In this document: positions 34,622-54,579 of the stretch, piece by piece
Numbering within the stretch: the first letter of the stretch is position 1
How the letters are laid out: every line of letters begins with the position of its first letter
Origin: Erpobdella octoculata
Lineage: Eukaryota; Annelida; Clitellata; Hirudinida; Erpobdellidae
DNA length: 64,000 bases
NCBI GenBank assembly: GCA_963978895.1
Contig: OZ022247.1
Location: 21,879,329 to 21,943,328, forward strand
Direction: 5' to 3'
The notes under the pieces: generated by a model
Seen by the model: only the letters and a program-made list of their open reading frames with translations
The model's database searches: none
Told to the model about the DNA's origin: nothing
Translations under genes and position numbers: made by a program

Positions 34622-36113
34622 CATACATGCATACATACATACATACATACATACATACATACATACATGCATGCATGCATAAATACATACATACAGACAT
34701 CGGAAATTATGTATGTTGACTAATTGATTAATGTGCCGATTGTAACGCCAGATACACTAATCTGATCAGAGGCAATCCTGACTTTGCAGTGGAATATCTG
34801 AAAACCGTCTACTATTTTACTTCGGAGAGCAATCTTCTCAAGTTTATGAGGTTTATTATGAGAGTGATGATGATGATTATGATGATGACGATGATGATGA
34901 TGATGATGAGGGTTATAGTAAATGATATTATAATAAGGGTGGGTCGTATGTGATACTGTAAATAACGACGAAGATGACGAACCTTGACTTAAATATAGTA
35001 GATACAACAACTGCATTGATGCCTAACTGCTCTTCGTGCAGATCACCCCAGAAATATCACAGCATGAAAGACCCCACTCTCATCCCTCCTGACCTCCCTC
35101 CACTCAAGGCCACAGGCCTTCCCATTCCTGGCTACCTCGAACAGTCGGTCAGTCAAGACCTGATCAAAGCTCTGACAGCCTGCGGCAACCTGAAGCCGAA
35201 ATATCCGTTTCTTTCTGCCCAGCAATCTGCCGTTCTTTATGTGGCTTACTTCCTGAAAGGTAGATATCATATGATTGGCTGGTTTGTTAAATTATTCACT
35301 ACTTACTTACTGAAAGGTAGATGTCATATGATTGGCTGGTTTGTTAAATTATTCACTACCTACTTCTTGAAAGGTAGATGTCATATGATTGGCTGGTTTG
35401 TTAAATTATTCACTACCTACTTCCTGAAAGGTAGATGTTATATGATTGGTTGGGTTTGTTAATTTATCCACCAACTTGTTGATTTCTATTTACTTAATTG
35501 GGTGCATCGAATCACCTCGTTGTCAATGTTCCACACCGCCATCTTTTATTTAAAATCCTCATTACTACTCGCAATCACCATTATTATTATAACTCCGCCT
35601 TGCTTTTGCAAACCAGTCCCAAGCCTGGAGAAAGGAGGAGGGAAAGTTAAAAGGTCAAATTATGATCCACGACAGGAAGTACTTAGGTGCTTCCTACATA
35701 TACAGCCATTTCAATCTTAAAACACCTGGTGTAAAGGAAGGACTATAAACTATTAAGAAAAAAAAATTATTCTTATATTAGCAAACAACCAGAGGAACAC
35801 CGTCTTCAGTCGAAAACGCTTCCACCAGAAGTTGAAGGACTTTGAAGAACGCTGCGACCTCATCCGCTATCTCAGCAGCAACATGGGCCGACAGTTCAAA
35901 GACGAGACCGAGCGCCCGAGCGGCTTCGATGCTAAGCTGGACGAGTTCTTCCAGCTGGAGCAGGCGAAAGTTCAGCTCTTTCCCAACAAAGGAGTGGAAT
36001 CGAGCATTTACGTTTCATCCAAGGATCACGCTAGCACCTTAATGAGATCAGTGACAATAAAAGATTCAAGTATTGAAGGTTATGATTCTTACAAAAAGAA
36101 AGGTTACGGGTGA
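15705..36113 (+). CDS. AK9: Adenylate kinase 9 (AK9), multi-domain nucleoside phosphate kinase; first exon not found
   Basis: AK9 interconverts nucleoside mono-, di- and triphosphates and is linked in animals to cilia and sperm flagella. Forty-two exons join with all phases agreeing, 8,460 nt: 15705-15825, 16068-16201, 16311-16413, 16621-16733, 16878-16982, 17456-17791, 17897-17911, 17988-18113, 18339-18610, 18694-18944, 19454-19712, 19870-19975, 20218-20434, 20694-21489, 21771-21995, 22164-23260, 23465-23518, 23689-23742, 24309-24355, 24949-25139, 25622-25785, 25860-25951, 26550-26730, 26923-27038, 27604-27810, 28459-28664, 28917-29103, 29391-29556, 29653-29816, 30094-30207, 30648-30770, 30945-31064, 31205-31423, 31776-31983, 32304-32505, 32644-32787, 33352-33569, 33731-33889, 34095-34293, 34752-34850, 35042-35259, 35782-36113. 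Numbering from the first confirmed residue, P-loops are GKPGSGRK (17), GLPYSGRTT (652), GPAGSGKST (1804) and GPPKSGKTT (2288). The first two have Arg instead of the catalytic Lys. CPV motifs typical of AK9 recur (NLCPV, HFCPV, SCPV, FCPVS, FCPVT), and GLPIPGYLEQ with LKPKYPFLS marks the conserved C-terminus. At 2,819 residues it exceeds human AK9 (about 1,900, recalled), mainly through Ser/Glu-rich exons at 20694-21489 and 22164-23260. The 15-nt exon at 17897 is less certain. Confidence 0.95.
16754..16817. repeat. (GA)n microsatellite, AK9 intron
   Basis: GA dinucleotide run with a few AA interruptions, 20 bp after the exon ending at 16733. Chance Arg/Glu ORFs read through it. Confidence 0.9.
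17175..17245. repeat. (ATT)n microsatellite, AK9 intron
   Basis: Uninterrupted ATT trinucleotide run of about 23 copies. Confidence 0.95.
22016..22077 (+). repeat. SINE-like 3' tail in AK9 intron
   Basis: GAAGAGGCGCTATACAAATG followed by TACAT repeats resembles the 3' end of tRNA-derived SINEs. The tRNA-like head is absent, so this is at most a 5'-truncated copy. Confidence 0.45.
23801..24030. mobile_element. hAT-like MITE built of GTAC-rich repeats, perfect 8-bp target duplication
   Basis: A perfect GTTAGAGG duplication flanks the 230-bp element (23793-23800 and 24031-24038). The left end is CAGATATGCTGCGAGTGC and the right end, inverted, is CAGAGATGTAGTACTTGG. The interior is dense in GAGTAC and AAGTAC motifs. 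An internal copy of the right end, AAGTACTACATCTCTG, sits near 23897-23912, a sign of internal duplication. It lies in an AK9 intron. Confidence 0.88.
24905..24932 (-). repeat. Inverted fragment of the intronic repeat at 25202 and 35593
   Basis: AATAGTTTATAGTCCTTTAC followed by ACCA is the reverse complement of the right end of the repeat at 25202-25568. It stops just short of the polypyrimidine tract of the AK9 exon at 24949. Confidence 0.55.
25202..25568 (+). repeat. Interspersed repeat, copy 1, interrupted by a SINE
   Basis: Begins CTCCGCCTTGCTTTTGCAAG and ends near GGACTATAAACTATTTAT. It matches 35593-35757 closely on both sides of a central insertion at about 25311-25527. It lies in an AK9 intron and its class is unknown. 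Confidence 0.75.
25311..25527 (+). mobile_element. tRNA-derived SINE nested in an older repeat
   Basis: The head resembles a tRNA gene. GGTAGAGCGTTCGCCTG fits an A-box region and GGCAGTTCAAGCC fits a B-box, spaced as in a tRNA, so an internal pol III promoter is likely. The tail ends in ATT repeats. The related repeat at 35593 lacks this segment and so marks the empty site. The tRNA part lacks a proper acceptor stem, so it is not a functional tRNA gene. Confidence 0.75.
26748..26905. repeat. 34-bp minisatellite, AK9 intron
   Basis: About four tandem copies of a unit containing GAATGGTTGGTTGATAAGC and AAATGAGT, with small differences between copies. Confidence 0.85.
28681..28850. repeat. TTGA/TTGG tetranucleotide array, AK9 intron
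   Basis: Imperfect runs of ATTGATTG and GGTTGGTT, 16 bp after the donor of the exon ending at 28664. Confidence 0.85.
29221..29306. repeat. (CT)n microsatellite, AK9 intron
   Basis: CT dinucleotide run of about 40 copies upstream of the exon at 29391. It may extend the pyrimidine-rich region there. Confidence 0.92.
29885..30062. repeat. Imperfect tandem repeat, AK9 intron
   Basis: Five or six degenerate copies of units around GAAGTTCATAGGTTATGTAG and GTCATGATAGG. Confidence 0.75.
30390..30640. repeat. ATC-rich minisatellite, AK9 intron
   Basis: Tandem units of the type ATCATCACCATAACTATC, about 18 bp with variants, running almost to the branch-point region of the exon at 30648. A GAT/GTG array lies in the next intron (30780-30880). 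Confidence 0.85.
32996..33292. repeat. (ACAT)n array, AK9 intron
   Basis: Tetranucleotide ACAT repeat with scattered CA, AT and GCAT variants. It creates open Tyr-Ile-His-Thr and Met-Tyr-Val-Cys frames on both strands, none of which is a gene. Confidence 0.95.
34385..34700. repeat. Second (ACAT)n array, AK9 intron
   Basis: The same motif as at 32996-33292, in the intron before the exon at 34752. It gives artefactual ORFs on both strands. Confidence 0.95.
35245..35450 (+). repeat. 57-bp tandem repeat carrying copies of an AK9 exon end and splice donor
   Basis: Four copies of a unit whose first part, TACTTCCTGAAAGGTAGAT, is the 3' end and donor of the AK9 exon ending at 35259. The unit is 57 bp (19 codons), so the reading frame stays open through all four copies (YFLKGRCHMIGWF repeated). 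Confidence 0.85.
35593..35757 (+). repeat. Interspersed repeat, copy 2, without the SINE
   Basis: Matches the two arms of 25202-25568 but lacks the SINE. It lies just upstream of the last AK9 exon (35782). Confidence 0.75.
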
Positions 36114-38614
36114 TACTGTCAGCTCTGGTTGAGTTTGGCGGAGCAAGTTTTTTGGACGGGCGTCGTTTTCAAGCCGTCAATGAGATTCGCACAAAAAAGA
36201 TTCGGTGTTTTATTAAGATTTAGTTTTATTTGTAAGTAGTTTGATTTGTATAGTTCATTACTTTCTTCTTCAAGTGTTGTTTGATCTGAATTCTGTGTTT
36301 TTGAGTCAATTTATTTTTTTTTAATTTGTTTTGATTTTAATTAAAGATACGAGTTATTTCGTCAATAACTTCAAAAACCTCGGTGTTATAGTTATTTCTT
36401 ACTGTTGAAAATTCGTTTCCCTGCAGACTCCATTTTTGCCCATCTCTTTAAAAAATATATATATAGCGCTGGTGCAGTTCAGAATCAGTGACGTGGCTTG
36501 GGTTTCAGCCGTCCGGGGGGGGGGGGCAGGCCAAACTTGCCACTCCCTAAAAAACTCAATATAAAAAAATTGACTGGGGGAGTAAGACTACTACTTATTA
36601 ACTTATTAGTATTTATCTCAATTTTTGAAATGAACTGATGGGTGGAGGTGTAGGGGAAGTTTATGCGGTGGGAGCAAGGCTGGCATTTGCGAGAAGAAAT
36701 AAAGTACCTATTTTGCAATCATGGAATGAATATCATTTTTAGCTGGTGAGTGGTGACTGTTATATAGGGAAGGGAAAGCTTTGAAAGTTCTATTCGGTTC
36801 GAGATTCTGTGCATAACGTCGTTAGTCATTATAGATTATAGAACGATATTTCCCCGAAATCCCTACTAAAAAATCGTCTTTTCGTTTTAGAACTTGGCAC
36901 TCGAATGCTGACCCTTGCGATTCCCTATATTTAAGTGTTGACTCACAGAGCTGATGGTTTAGTTAAGTCATATAATACTGCAGCTCGACGTTTTTTTAAA
37001 TTCCCATCTAAACTTAAATGAAGAGAAAAACAAACGCGTTATTTAAAAAAAAACTTTGCAAGGGTATATCTTTTATTGCAGTTTGACGATGGTTGGAATA
37101 AAGATAACTTGAATTGTATCGAAAAAGATAGACATCTTATTGATCATATAGCTTTTATTATTTTGATTATCACTATATTAGTACTCTCAAAAATATTAGG
37201 TATGAACTTTGAATTAGTGATGTTCTATGACGTTATGTTGATAAACCAATATTTGATTGCGATTGCTTGGCAACGGAAATGAGTAAATAAGCAGTACTAT
37301 GATTACAACTACGTGCAATGATAAAGAGACAGAGAAAGAGAAAGAAAGAAAAAAAGGGAAAGAGCAGAGATAGTGAAAAAATTAAACAAAGCTTTAAAAT
37401 GGTTTTTAAAAATGCAGGAAAAGTGAGAAAAAACTAACAAAATTAACGAATTTGGTATAAAATACTTGAAAATTACTTTCGTCTATAAAAATGCAATGTA
37501 TTAAAATGAAAAATGAAAACTTATCCCAAACGAATGTCACCCATGTAACGATGAAAGCGTTGCCGTCGATGGTGAACAAAATTCAACATCCGATTTGAAG
37601 AAAAAAAATAAATAAACAAAGGTTGCCGAACAAAAAAAAGAGAGATGTGAGAGTTGAAAAATTTCAATATGGCGTGGTCGACTAACGTCTGCAGCTCTGC
37701 GCGGGAAAAGTTTGGCTGAGAAAAACAGACGAAGGTGGGATACGAAAAAGGGGGATCAGCTAGGAGAATGGGGGCGGAGGTTGGGGCGACCCCTTTTACC
37801 CCCATTTCTCTTTCGACTTCTACCCTTTCTTCTTTCTCTTCCTCGTCGTCTTCATCATCCTCCATTTTTTCCCGCACTTTTTAAAGGAAAAGCAATCTTT
37901 CTGGAGCCTTCAATGGCGATGGAGGCGGAGGAAAAAAAGAAAAAAAAATGTATTTTTTAACTGGGTGCTATTAGTGTTGTTTTACTAATGTTGGTATTGT
38001 TGATGTTGTTTTATTAGGTGTATCGTGTTAATATTAATTTAAAATAACCTAACTGTTAGTAATAAATGTTTGCAAGTCTGTACTGATATAATATATATAC
38101 GACTAAATTTTCACGACTGCTGCTATATAAGTTGGCAGTGTTTACTTGCTGCTATGCTATGTAAGTGTATAGTTTTCTAACTATAAACTATTTGACATTA
38201 ATTTATATGAAATTAAAAAAATGTTTCTAAATATCTAAATGTATGTCCCCTTGTTTTCGTCTTATTTATAATAACGCATTTAATTCTAAAAAAACTATAA
38301 ATTCAGAGAAAATTAAAGTACTTATCATGCCGAATAGAAGATGATAAAAAATATTTTATAAATTTAGTTTTTTTGTATATAATAATTAAACTTCAAAAAA
38401 TAACTTTTTGACTGAAATATTTCTAGGTACTCAGATAGCATATAAACGAATGGGCGGGGTTTCGTCTGCGGCTCTAAATGTTTGTAAACTATGTACTATG
38501 TATATATGCTAGTAGAGCTACACAACAAGGGGACTTACATTTTTCAACTAGTCGGAACGATTGATTGATTGAACATTGATTGATTGATTGACTGAGTGAT
38601 TGATTGAAATTTGA
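36114..38614. other. Convergent intergenic region between AK9 and the SYHGPR-repeat gene
   Basis: Holds the AK9 3' UTR; ATTAAA at 36340-36345 is a possible polyadenylation signal. A hAT-like left end (CAGTGACGTGGC) at about 36486 has no visible partner, so it may be truncated. The rest is AT-rich, with a pyrimidine-rich patch at 37790-37870 and no convincing gene. Confidence 0.5.
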
Positions 38615-41600
38615 TTAGTCATCAAAATAGGTAGGATCTTTCTTTACTTTGCACAGAACGTCCCTGACCTTCCTGCGTGTATCAGAGACCGTGATGTGGC
38701 CGCCATGCTAGGGTTGGAAAGAAAACAAGTTGAGTTACTGGTGATTTTAATAATTAATGTTAATTGGTTTATATTTATTCATAGTTTGAATGAATCGATA
38801 AATATTAATTCATAGATTGTGATTGCCTACAACCTTGTAAGGAAAACAAGTTGTGCTACTGGTGATTTTAATAACTAATGGTAATTGGTTTATATTTATT
38901 TATCGTTTGAATAAATCATTAATTTTTTTTATTCATGTATTCTGAATGTCTACAACCTTGATATGCTTAGTTGCGCGGTTGGACTTGGTTATCCACTTAA
39001 AAAATGCTTAAGATATTTTAAAATGCATTACAGAAATCCGTGAACACTTGATTTTCTTGAATGGTATTGAATTTTTTGAAAAACTCAAATCTGAAGCCAC
39101 CTGTGCTAGCAGAGGTGCAGCCGATGATGACGAAGAGTATATGGTTTTCGTGACCTTGACCGGCGAGTAGGTGACCATTGCAGGTGTATGGGACACGTAG
39201 GAAGAAACCACTGGTGTGCGGGTTACGTAGGATGTCACCTGGGGTCTGACGTGCTGGTGGTATTCGTAGGACGATGACGAAGGTGATGACAGGTAGGAAG
39301 AGGAAGTGTACGGTAGTCCAGAAGTGTACGACAATCCAGAGGTGTACGGCAGTCCAGAAGTATTACTGCAAGGGATGGACAAGCCAGAAATATACATCGT
39401 TATTGATTCTAATAAAAAAAATTATTACTGTGTCTCTTTTAATAGTATTTTTTTAATAATTTTTTTAAAAATAATCTTGAAATGAGGATTTTATTAAATA
39501 AAGAATTTTTTCAAATAATCTTGAAACGCACTACGAGTAGTAGTTCGAAGAGACGTGGCGGCCCTCGGAGGGTGCGGTGTACACGCGGGTCTGGTAGGGG
39601 GGCTTCGGCGTGGAGTAGCTGTAATCGTAAGTGCTGGTCGATGGCGGCGATGACAGCCTCACTGGTGCGGTCGAGTAGAGGTTGGTGTAGGAGCTTGCAC
39701 GTGTCGCTGGCACATGGTGAGCCTGTTGTGTACAAAATGACTCGTGATGATTTGGTGACGGAGACGATTATAAGGGAGATACAAAGATAAAGAGCAATTG
39801 CGATAGCGGGGCAAGAGGCGGCGATTGAGTGGGGATGGGAGGCGCGATAGCCCCTCCAAGATTTTCTCCACCAATTAGAAAAATATCTTTATTAGCTCAT
39901 TTATTTAGATTAGTGTATAAATGTAGTATTTTTCATACATTTTGAATTATATCTAATTAGTTATATCATATATCTCTGCTAATATTTTTTAATCTTTTAG
40001 ATGTATTTTGTTACATTCATAATTTAAACGTTTTTTGTCTGCGTTCAATATTAAATAAAAGTTAATATTTTTGTATACTGTTTTTTTTTAAATTAATATG
40101 ATGTTTTACATGACAATACAACACACTAGTGTATATTAGCATGGTCATTTGAGTTTGAAGATTCTCTAGGCTGAATTTAAAAAAATCTTCGCCCCCCAAG
40201 ATTTCCTTGAATCGCCGCCTCTGAGCGGGGCAATAAAAATGATGATAGCGAAAGTGTTATAAATAAAATTGTCATGAGTTTGGTGACGTCATCACACCAA
40301 TCGCTCACCCTCTGGCGAAAGCTACTGTCCACGGTGCTGCTGATGTGAGCAGCATTTGGTGTCCTGTAGTACCAGTGTCCCACGGAGTCGGGGATATCGT
40401 ACGAGGATGACGTCTTGTAGAAGCGAGGCCCGTGGTAGCTGGTGCTGCGTTGCAGCTTGCGAACACTAGCCGGCTGGCTGACCACTGCGGCAGCCACGGT
40501 CGGGTGGTACGTCGGCTCCACGTGCGAGTCGCTTCTCTGAAAATGATTAAATAACATTAGATGCAATACATAAATAAGATATAATATATAATAAATAAAT
40601 AAATAATGTTTTTAAAGCGCAGAATGGAATTATGCACTCGTTTTCATTCTATTAATTTATCGTTTCAATCTAGTTTGTTTAAATCCCTTCCTGCTTACAT
40701 AATAATGTTCCTTTCTAGCCGGCATGACCGGAGTAGCCGTGAGGCACCTCACGAGGCTTGCGGGAGAGTACAGGGAGTGCCTCTTGTAGTAGCCGTACCC
40801 CTCATCCGCGGCTTCGTTCACCGGCTGTTCACGGTGGTAATAGTAGTGGTAATACGAAGGCGCTTGGTGACCGGCGGAACTATCACTCGTCACCGAAGTG
40901 TGCGTTACAGGCTCACTGACGTGGGGCACCAAGGCCAAACTGGATGCCCTCGGACCGTGGTAGGAGAGACTCCTGTGTCTATTTACCACCGGGGCCTATA
41001 ATAATAAACACAATGAATAGTAATTTTAATGTTTTAATTTTTCGGAAATTAGCCAATGGACCAACCGTGCGTCTGATTGAAGCAAATCTTTGGTCCTCCC
41101 TGTTGGCCAGCTCTCTCTGTTAACAAAACATTGATTTGAAAACACATTGTTATTTAAAATACATTATTATTAATTATTATTTTTATTTAATGTTGTATTT
41201 GTTGTGAATTATGACTAAAAAAAATTAAATGCAACTTTCTCAACCAAACCGAAAGCAGAATAACCTCAACTCTATCAACTTCCATATGGGCCTGTCTGAC
41301 AGCTGTGTCAGCAAGCGACAGTCTCCGATGGCTTCTCTGGTCAGTTAAAAAATTATAATTACTATTATTCAAGTTACTTTTATTAATAATCTTATTCTTA
41401 TTATTTATATCTTCAATAAATAAGTAATTCGATAATTATAACTGGGTTTTACCGGGGGTTCTGGCCACACCACTGGACTGCTAGCCACGGCACTTCTGTA
41501 CGTAACCGGGGGCAGACTGTACCCCCTGGTGGTGTAGCTGTAATAAATAACTAAACCCTTTAACTACAACAGTCGTGAAAAAAATCACTTATTATTATCG

Positions 41601-41969
41601 TCGTTATTAAAATATTATTATAAATACCGTTTTAAACGAATAATTTTATCAATGCTTATCTCTGTTTTAAAATATCTATTCTCGCAAAGCTAAATGTGTC
41701 ACTGACCTGTCACCCGTGTCATCGTATGTGACAAAATTGCGCGACGAGTGTGACACGGTCGGAGTCACGCTACTAGTCACAACGTGGTGTCGTCTGGCCC
41801 TGGGAGGCAACCCATAGCTGGTAGCGTTGTCCATGATCTATGAAACAGGAATAAAAACTTCATTAATAATTGTTATTTTTTAGTTATTTCTAAATAAAAA
41901 TATGGTAAATTATTGTAACAAAATAGCTGTAAGGAAAGGTATGCAGCCCACTTTCTCTCTCTGTCCCTT

Positions 41970-42062
<93 letters not shown>

Positions 42063-42369
42063 CTCTCTCTCTCTGTCTCAAAAAAATTTGGACAACACTT
42101 GGAAATAACGGGTAACTGGGATCTCCGTGGAAATTATTTTAATTAACATAATTTATTAATAGATATTCCTATTCATCTCGAACAAGCAGCCAGCCTACCA
42201 CTCTGGTGTTGAGGTCGTCGATGAAGTCCTGGTCGTGCTTCTTCGAGGCGTAGCTGAGCGAGTCCAAGTCGTCGATGGCTAAGCTGGCCTTCTTGAGGTG
42301 GCGAGGAAAGACGGAGGAGGAGAGGCCGGTGTCGAAAGTGTCCGGAGATTCTCGTCCTTTCGAGGTCAT
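38615..42369 (-). CDS. Unrecognised Ser/Tyr-rich protein with repeated SYHGPR motif
   Basis: Exons, 5' to 3': 42199-42369, 41707-41837, 41453-41537, 41265-41336, 41066-41116, 40699-40995, 40309-40536, 39535-39722, 39101-39365, 38615-38707. All phases agree; total 1,581 nt (526 aa). The start is the ATG at 42369 ([12 protein letters not shown]). The N-terminus is acidic ([25 protein letters not shown]). A short charged, probably helical segment follows ([19 protein letters not shown]). Two consecutive exons each carry a phosphosite-like RS[LT]SYHGPR motif. Next come Tyr/Ser/Thr/Pro-rich stretches, including three YTSGL[PS]YTS repeats. The last exon is compact and charged and ends [10 protein letters not shown]. 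There is no signal peptide or membrane helix. The composition suggests a disordered cytoskeletal or structural protein, but I recognise no family. The gene is tail-to-tail with AK9. Confidence 0.8.
39813..40223. mobile_element. hAT-like MITE, perfect 8-bp target duplication
   Basis: The AGCGGGGC duplication lies at 39805-39812 and 40224-40231. The termini are AAGAGGCGGCGATT and, inverted, CAGAGGCGGCGATT (13 of 14). Subterminal G/C runs flank an AT-rich, non-coding core of the 411-bp element. It sits in an intron of the SYHGPR-repeat gene. Confidence 0.9.
41980..42060. repeat. (CT)n microsatellite
   Basis: CT run of about 40 copies in the first intron of the SYHGPR-repeat gene. Confidence 0.93.
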
Positions 42370-42475
42370 GAATAATTAATTGATCAGGTGTTCGATCATG
42401 AATAATTAATTGATCAGGTGTTCGATCATGAATAATTAATTGATCAGGTGTTCGATCATGAATAATTAATCAGGT
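42367..42475. repeat. 30-bp tandem repeat overlapping the start codon of the SYHGPR-repeat gene
   Basis: About 3.5 copies of a 30-bp unit, TCATGAATAATTAATTGATC plus AGGTGTTCGA. The array begins at the start codon and fills the immediate 5' flank. Each unit carries an ATG on the minus strand (in TCATGA) and TTAATTGATC. Confidence 0.85.
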
Positions 42476-42507
42476 TTGAGCACATCAATTGAGAGACGAA
42501 ACAAAGG

Positions 42508-42967
42508 CAGGGACGTAAATTCAGCATTTTCCAGGGGGGGGGGTTTTCCCGCCATTATATAGCTTACTGACAGGGTTACCCGGTGTTACCCGGCTTTTTT
42601 CCTAGGTTTTTTTATCTTTTTTGCCAACGAAACATCAAATAAATAACAGATTTTTTTAATTTTTCAAAATTTTCTCATCAATGAGAAATGAGAACAATTG
42701 AGAACATGCCAAATGTTGCTCCTGCGGTTTGGATGTGATAGACGAATGATCTCACACACATTATCTTTTATATCTATATAAAAACAAACAGGGAGGGGTG
42801 GGGAGATGCATCCCACACCAGAGTATCAATTGATATTTTTGGGTATAATACCGGGTTTACACACGCAAAAAGAATTTCAATACGTATTGAATCATCATCA
42901 AAAAATTTCAAATTTTAAAAATCGGGAGGGCAAATTCTCCCTCTGTCCCCCGCAATTCACGCCCCTG
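42508..42967. mobile_element. hAT-like MITE with 7/8 target duplication
   Basis: The left end is CAGGGACGTAAATTCAGC and the right end, inverted, is CAGGGGCGTGAATTGCGG. Flanks AACAAAGG (42500-42507) and AACAAATG (42968-42975) match at 7 of 8. The 460-bp element is non-coding. Confidence 0.87.
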
Positions 42968-43939
42968 AACAAATGTATTATATTTATTTAAGTTCAAAAT
43001 GTAATCACTAATCACATATTGACTGGTTAATTCTCTCTTTTTAGAGCCATCATGGACGCATATATTGGCAAACTTTGTCAATTTTTTTTAAACATTTCTT
43101 TTATTCTGTTTTTATGATTATAATCTTTTTTATTTCTTTTTATAATTTCTTTGAAGGCTCCCTTTGTTTTTTACGTTAACAGCAGCAGAACAACCAGCAA
43201 GCAACTACAAACAATAATAACAATAACAACAACAACAACAATAACAATAATAATAACAAAAATACTAATTATTATTTATTTTTTTATCGCAGAACTAATA
43301 CAGGCCCCATTGCTTAAGTTGTTCTTACTCGTACCATACTGTTATTAAGATATTTTAGCGCTCTTTCTCGAGAATTTCCACCAATGGAAATTATGTTATG
43401 TTAATTATGTTGATTATCTAATATGGGTGTCACTCTAGCCCCCCTCCCCCCACATCTCTGTCTTAGCTCAAGGAGACTAAAATTTAAAAGTTAATGATGA
43501 CGTGGTTTTAACACGAATTCAGTTTCTTTTTTGTTGCATATCGAATTGCGAAATTTTGTCATAAAACTGAAACTAAAACTGCGATCTAATTCACTATATT
43601 TACTAAAACGATTATTATTGAATAAATAATTTATAAAATATCCTAATTTTAATATTTAATACAAATGTATAAAATATAAAAAAAAATATTCTTTAATACA
43701 AATTTATAAATATATATTAAAAAAAAGATTTTATGAAATGTGTCTCAACCAACCGACGGGAAGAGAATGGGCCCTGAAGTGCGATCTAACAAGTCTGACC
43801 ATTCTTGCTTGCTCGTAGATATTTCAAAAATCTTCTTGAACTTGAAAAACTTTCGAATCTCGAATTTAATAAAATACCACAATTGATGATGTCAATCAAC
43901 TTTTTTTCGCCTTGCAACTTGATAATCCGTCCAGTAAAG

Positions 43940-53244
<9,305 letters not shown>

Positions 53245-53388
53245 TTCTACCTATCTCTCTTAATCTCTCATATCTCCATTTCTTTCCATATGTCTGTCAC
53301 TGGATGAAGGTATGAAGTTGGGTTAATGACCTTAGCACAAAGAGGTTGTCTTATCTACGCGGAGAAAGGTTGTCCCAGGAGACGATCC

Positions 53389-53446
<58 letters not shown>

Positions 53447-54312
53447 AATGTTTGTGTATGCATGTGTGTCGGTGCTCGTACGTGGTTGAGTGTCATACCA
53501 ACTTGTGTTTATGCATGTGTTTGCCCGTAGATGCAACCATTATCTGTTCAGCTGACACTAAGGGTCCATGATATCACATTGTAACGGTGAGGACTGCTTA
53601 GACTTCGTCTTGATTCTGTTGTCGGTGGTGAAGGATACCTGCGCGTGTGTGTGGGTGGACTTGCTGGCACAATGTCATCATCTGGAAGAGAACGATGTTG
53701 TCGACTGAATTACGACAGTGTTACAAGTGCGTGTATATTTAGTTGCTTGCGAGCGTGTGAAAGTGACAAGGCTGGAAAAACCAAAAAACTCCGAAACTAA
53801 ATTCATCACTTTTATTTTTTTAATTTTCACGCATACTTACAAATAGTCACAGGCATAGAGAAAGATACAGATAGGTGCACGAAGAGAGAGAGAGAGGGAG
53901 GGAAAGAGAGAAAGAGGGAGAGAGAGAGAGTAAGACATAGACATATAAACAGATATATAGAGAGATACAGAGATGCTCGAGGAGTCCAGAAGCCGCTAAT
54001 TGGAGTCATCCCTGTGCGCTATCATCGCTTCCGATTTTTGGGAATTCTCATGAGTGCGCTCGTGTGTGCGTTTTCGTGCGTGTCCCTACGTGTGCGTGTG
54101 CGTGTGAGTGTGCGTGTACGTGTACGTGTGCGTGTGCGTTTTCGGGTCTGCGTGCGTGTAAACTCTGCGTGCGCGTGGTTATGTCAAAGGTCACTGGGAA
54201 TTTTGTCACGGGAGAGATAAGAAAGAGATTATAATATCAGTGATGCTATGTGATGTCATCTCTCTCTCTTTTTCTCTCTTTCTCTTCCTCTCTCCCTTTC
54301 CCTCTCGCTCTC

Positions 54313-54343
<31 letters not shown>

Positions 54344-54514
54344 TTTTTTTTCTTTTTTTTCTCTTTTCCTATGTTCTTGTTTTTTCTTTTTTTTTTCTTT
54401 TTGCGATTGCAGATGCGTCGTTGAGTGTCGAAAAACCAGTTGAAGAAAAATGAGACGAATGAAAGAAAAGAAAAGAAAAGAAAAGGAAATGGAGAGAAAC
54501 TGAGAAAAAACAGA

Positions 54515-54521
54515 CAAATAC

Positions 54522-54575
<54 letters not shown>
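54515..54575. repeat. (GA)n microsatellite
   Basis: GA run within a larger purine-rich block; a CT-rich block lies at 54255-54400. The two can pair as an imperfect inverted repeat, which explains the Lys/Arg/Glu and Ser/Leu/Phe frames on both strands. Confidence 0.9.

Positions 54576-54579
<4 letters not shown>

Noticed and set aside
35245..35450. CRISPR array, and likewise the 29-bp repeat at 1215
   Set aside because: Repeats are contiguous without unique spacers and the genome is animal; these are minisatellites.
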